Origin: Aquisalimonas sp.
Lineage (GTDB): Bacteria; Pseudomonadota; Gammaproteobacteria; Nitrococcales; Aquisalimonadaceae
Reading direction: 5' to 3'
Length of the DNA: 7,824 nucleotides
Assembly (NCBI GenBank): GCA_007127625.1
Contig: SKYZ01000094.1
Location: 1 to 7,824, forward strand
Shown here: piece by piece, positions 6,971 through 7,824 of the stretch
Layout of the letters: every line of letters begins with the position of its first letter
Numbering within the stretch: position 1 is the stretch's first letter
Notes under the pieces: generated by a model
The model's database searches: none
Told to the model about the DNA's origin: nothing
Seen by the model: only the letters and a program-made list of their open reading frames with translations
Program-made: the position numbers and the translations under genes

Positions 6971-7258
6971 TCACGCGTAGGTATCTATGTGGTGCTCCCC
7001 GGGCGAGGCATCGTCGCCCCCGGCACCATCCTGGTCATCCGGGGGCACCCCGGCATCCGGGGAAGCGCCCCCCTGCTGCCGCTTGTGTGGCTTCTGCAGA
7101 ACATCGCGCAGGCGGGCATCCACCGCGTCCCGTCCCGGGGTATGATCCCTTTCCTGGATCCCCTGATCCGCGTAGCGGTAGGGCTGCTGCACCTGCGCCA
7201 CCTGCCGCGTCGGCTGCAACGAGGGGCTGCGCGGGTAGTACACGTAGACGTCCAGCAT
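6971..7258 (-). CDS. Small hypothetical protein, unknown function
   Basis: I do not recognise this 95-residue protein. It begins MLDVYVYYPRSPSLQP, followed by a Gln- and Arg-rich stretch (about 20-60) that looks helical. The tail from about 63 is rich in Gly, Pro and Asp (GASPDAGVPPDD and onward) and probably disordered. There is no signal peptide, membrane segment or metal motif. Codons end mostly in G or C, as in real genes nearby. The start at 7258 is preferred because AGGA (7270-7267) lies 8 bases upstream. An ATG ten codons earlier (7288) has no ribosome site and would precede the transcript start implied by the TATACT at 7295-7290. It converges on ggt, 17 bp away, and diverges from mlaC. 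The opposite strand is also open here but reads as a shadow. Small size leaves doubt that it is expressed. Confidence 0.5.
   Translation of the reverse strand: MLDVYVYYPRSPSLQPTRQVAQVQQPYRYADQGIQERDHTPGRDAVDARLRDVLQKPHKRQQGGASPDAGVPPDDQDGAGGDDASPGEHHIDTYA
7036..7062. repeat. 9-bp direct repeat with an internal inverted repeat
   Basis: CATCCGGGG occurs at 7036-7044 and 7054-7062, 18 bp apart. Between them CCGGGG and CCCCGG (7039-7053) can form a 6-bp stem with a 3-base loop. This lies in the 3' part of the small minus-strand gene, where it encodes the two Pro-Asp pairs of its low-complexity tail. There is no adjoining T run, so it is not a clear terminator. Confidence 0.4.
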
Positions 7259-7289
7259 GCCCGGGTTCCTGCTGTCGGTGCCTGGCATC

Positions 7290-7295
7290 AGTATA
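7290..7295 (-). promoter_or_regulatory. Candidate -10 element for the small minus-strand gene
   Basis: On the minus strand this reads TATACT, 5 of 6 matches to TATAAT. Transcription would start near 7283, giving a leader of about 25 bases to the ATG at 7258. No good -35 hexamer is seen at 16-18 bp, so confidence is low. Confidence 0.3.
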
Positions 7296-7366
7296 GATCC
7301 ATCCGGGTAGACATGATATGCAGGGGAAAGGTTGTTGGATCAAACGGATAACGGCGAGTGAACACC

Positions 7367-7824
7367 ATGTTGCGTAACGGAGTGGTCACACTGGTAACCC
7401 TGGCAGCGCTGCTGCTGACACCATTACAGGCTGGCAACAAGGCACCCGAGAGTGTCGTCCGGGATACCTTCGATGCCTCCCTCGAGGCCCTCCTTGAGCA
7501 CCACGAAGCCATCGCTGACGACCCCCGCCTGGCGGAGGAACTCATCGATGAAATTCTCGCCCCAAGGGTGCATTTCGAGCTCATGAGCCGGCTCATTCTC
7601 GGGCGGTACTGGGGCGAGGCGGACACGGAGCAGCAGGAACGCTTCGTTGAGGCGTTCCGCGAAAATCTCATCCGCACCTATGCGCGCATGCTCGCCAACA
7701 ACATCGACGACGCCCTGGCCATGGTGGAAGGGCAGAACGACATCCTGCGGGTGGACCGGGTCACGGAGCCCGACGACCGCGGCCGCGTCACCGTGCAGAC
7801 CCGTCTGCAGTTCCGCGACCAGTC
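7367..7824 (+). CDS. mlaC: MlaC / Ttg2D family periplasmic phospholipid-binding protein (3' end cut off)
   Basis: MlaC-type proteins ferry phospholipids across the periplasm between the outer membrane and an inner-membrane ABC transporter. The first 152 residues are present; E. coli MlaC has 211, so about 60 are missing past the right edge. A signal peptide (about 1-23, MLRN followed by a hydrophobic core ending LQAG) precedes the mature chain. The family signature is clear: ILAPRVHFELMSRLILGRYW (63-82), then QQERFVEAFRENLIRTYA (89-106), matching the usual HVDF...LG..W...T.EQ..RF...F...L..TYA pattern. The start has only a weak GAGTGA site. No mlaF, mlaE or mlaD gene precedes it, so it is either the first gene of its own unit or a stand-alone paralogue such as those found beside RND/MMPL-type lipid exporters. 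The gene symbol therefore names the family, not proven orthology. Confidence 0.88.
   Translation, partial: MLRNGVVTLVTLAALLLTPLQAGNKAPESVVRDTFDASLEALLEHHEAIADDPRLAEELIDEILAPRVHFELMSRLILGRYWGEADTEQQERFVEAFRENLIRTYARMLANNIDDALAMVEGQNDILRVDRVTEPDDRGRVTVQTRLQFRDQ

Noticed and set aside
7039..7053. GC-rich stem between the convergent ggt and small gene as a terminator
   Set aside because: It lies inside the small gene, has a 3-base loop and no T run on either strand. I see no clear intrinsic terminator in the window.
6989..7351. 120-codon plus-strand frame between ggt and mlaC
   Set aside because: It overlaps the minus-strand small gene. It has no ribosome site and its composition is that of a shadow frame, so the minus strand reads more naturally. 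The choice is not certain.

Overview
This is a GC-rich window from a gammaproteobacterium. Gene content and order resemble the ftsY / M16 protease / rsmD / coaD neighbourhood of Pseudomonas and purple sulfur bacteria. Several proteins are visibly rich in Asp and Glu: both M16 proteins (the second ends in an acidic tail), the gamma-glutamyltransferase, and the short tail region of FtsY. With the high GC, this makes a halophilic or haloalkaliphilic member of the Ectothiorhodospiraceae / Halorhodospira kind the best guess. That placement is inference, not identification.

Layout. On the minus strand, ftsY (SRP receptor) reads leftward and is followed after 29 bp by the start of ftsE, which is cut by the left edge. 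A divergent intergenic region (1141-1327) separates ftsY from a rightward run of five genes: two M16-family peptidase-like exported proteins, rsmD (16S rRNA m2G966 methyltransferase), coaD (phosphopantetheine adenylyltransferase) and ggt (periplasmic gamma-glutamyltransferase). The gaps are 9, 18, 69 and 19 bp, consistent with one operon that may have an extra promoter before coaD. Downstream, a short convergent minus-strand gene of unknown function (6971-7258) is divergent from a rightward mlaC/ttg2D-like gene, which is cut by the right edge.

How the parts fit. ftsY and ftsE belong to the conserved ftsY-ftsE-ftsX block for inner-membrane protein targeting and division. The two M16 proteins divide the expected active-site features: the first has the zinc site HxxEH but not the Tyr of the R/Y pair, and the second has lost HxxEH but keeps R and Y. 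They very probably form an obligate heterodimer in the periplasm. rsmD and coaD are housekeeping genes. ggt would degrade periplasmic glutathione. The mlaC-like protein would carry phospholipid between membranes.

I found no mobile element, CRISPR array, tRNA or rRNA, and no clearly new system. The points most worth a second look are the split M16 pair, the unknown small gene before mlaC, and the divergent ftsY/M16 intergenic region, which holds a perfect 8-bp hairpin overlapping a possible 13-codon leader ORF.
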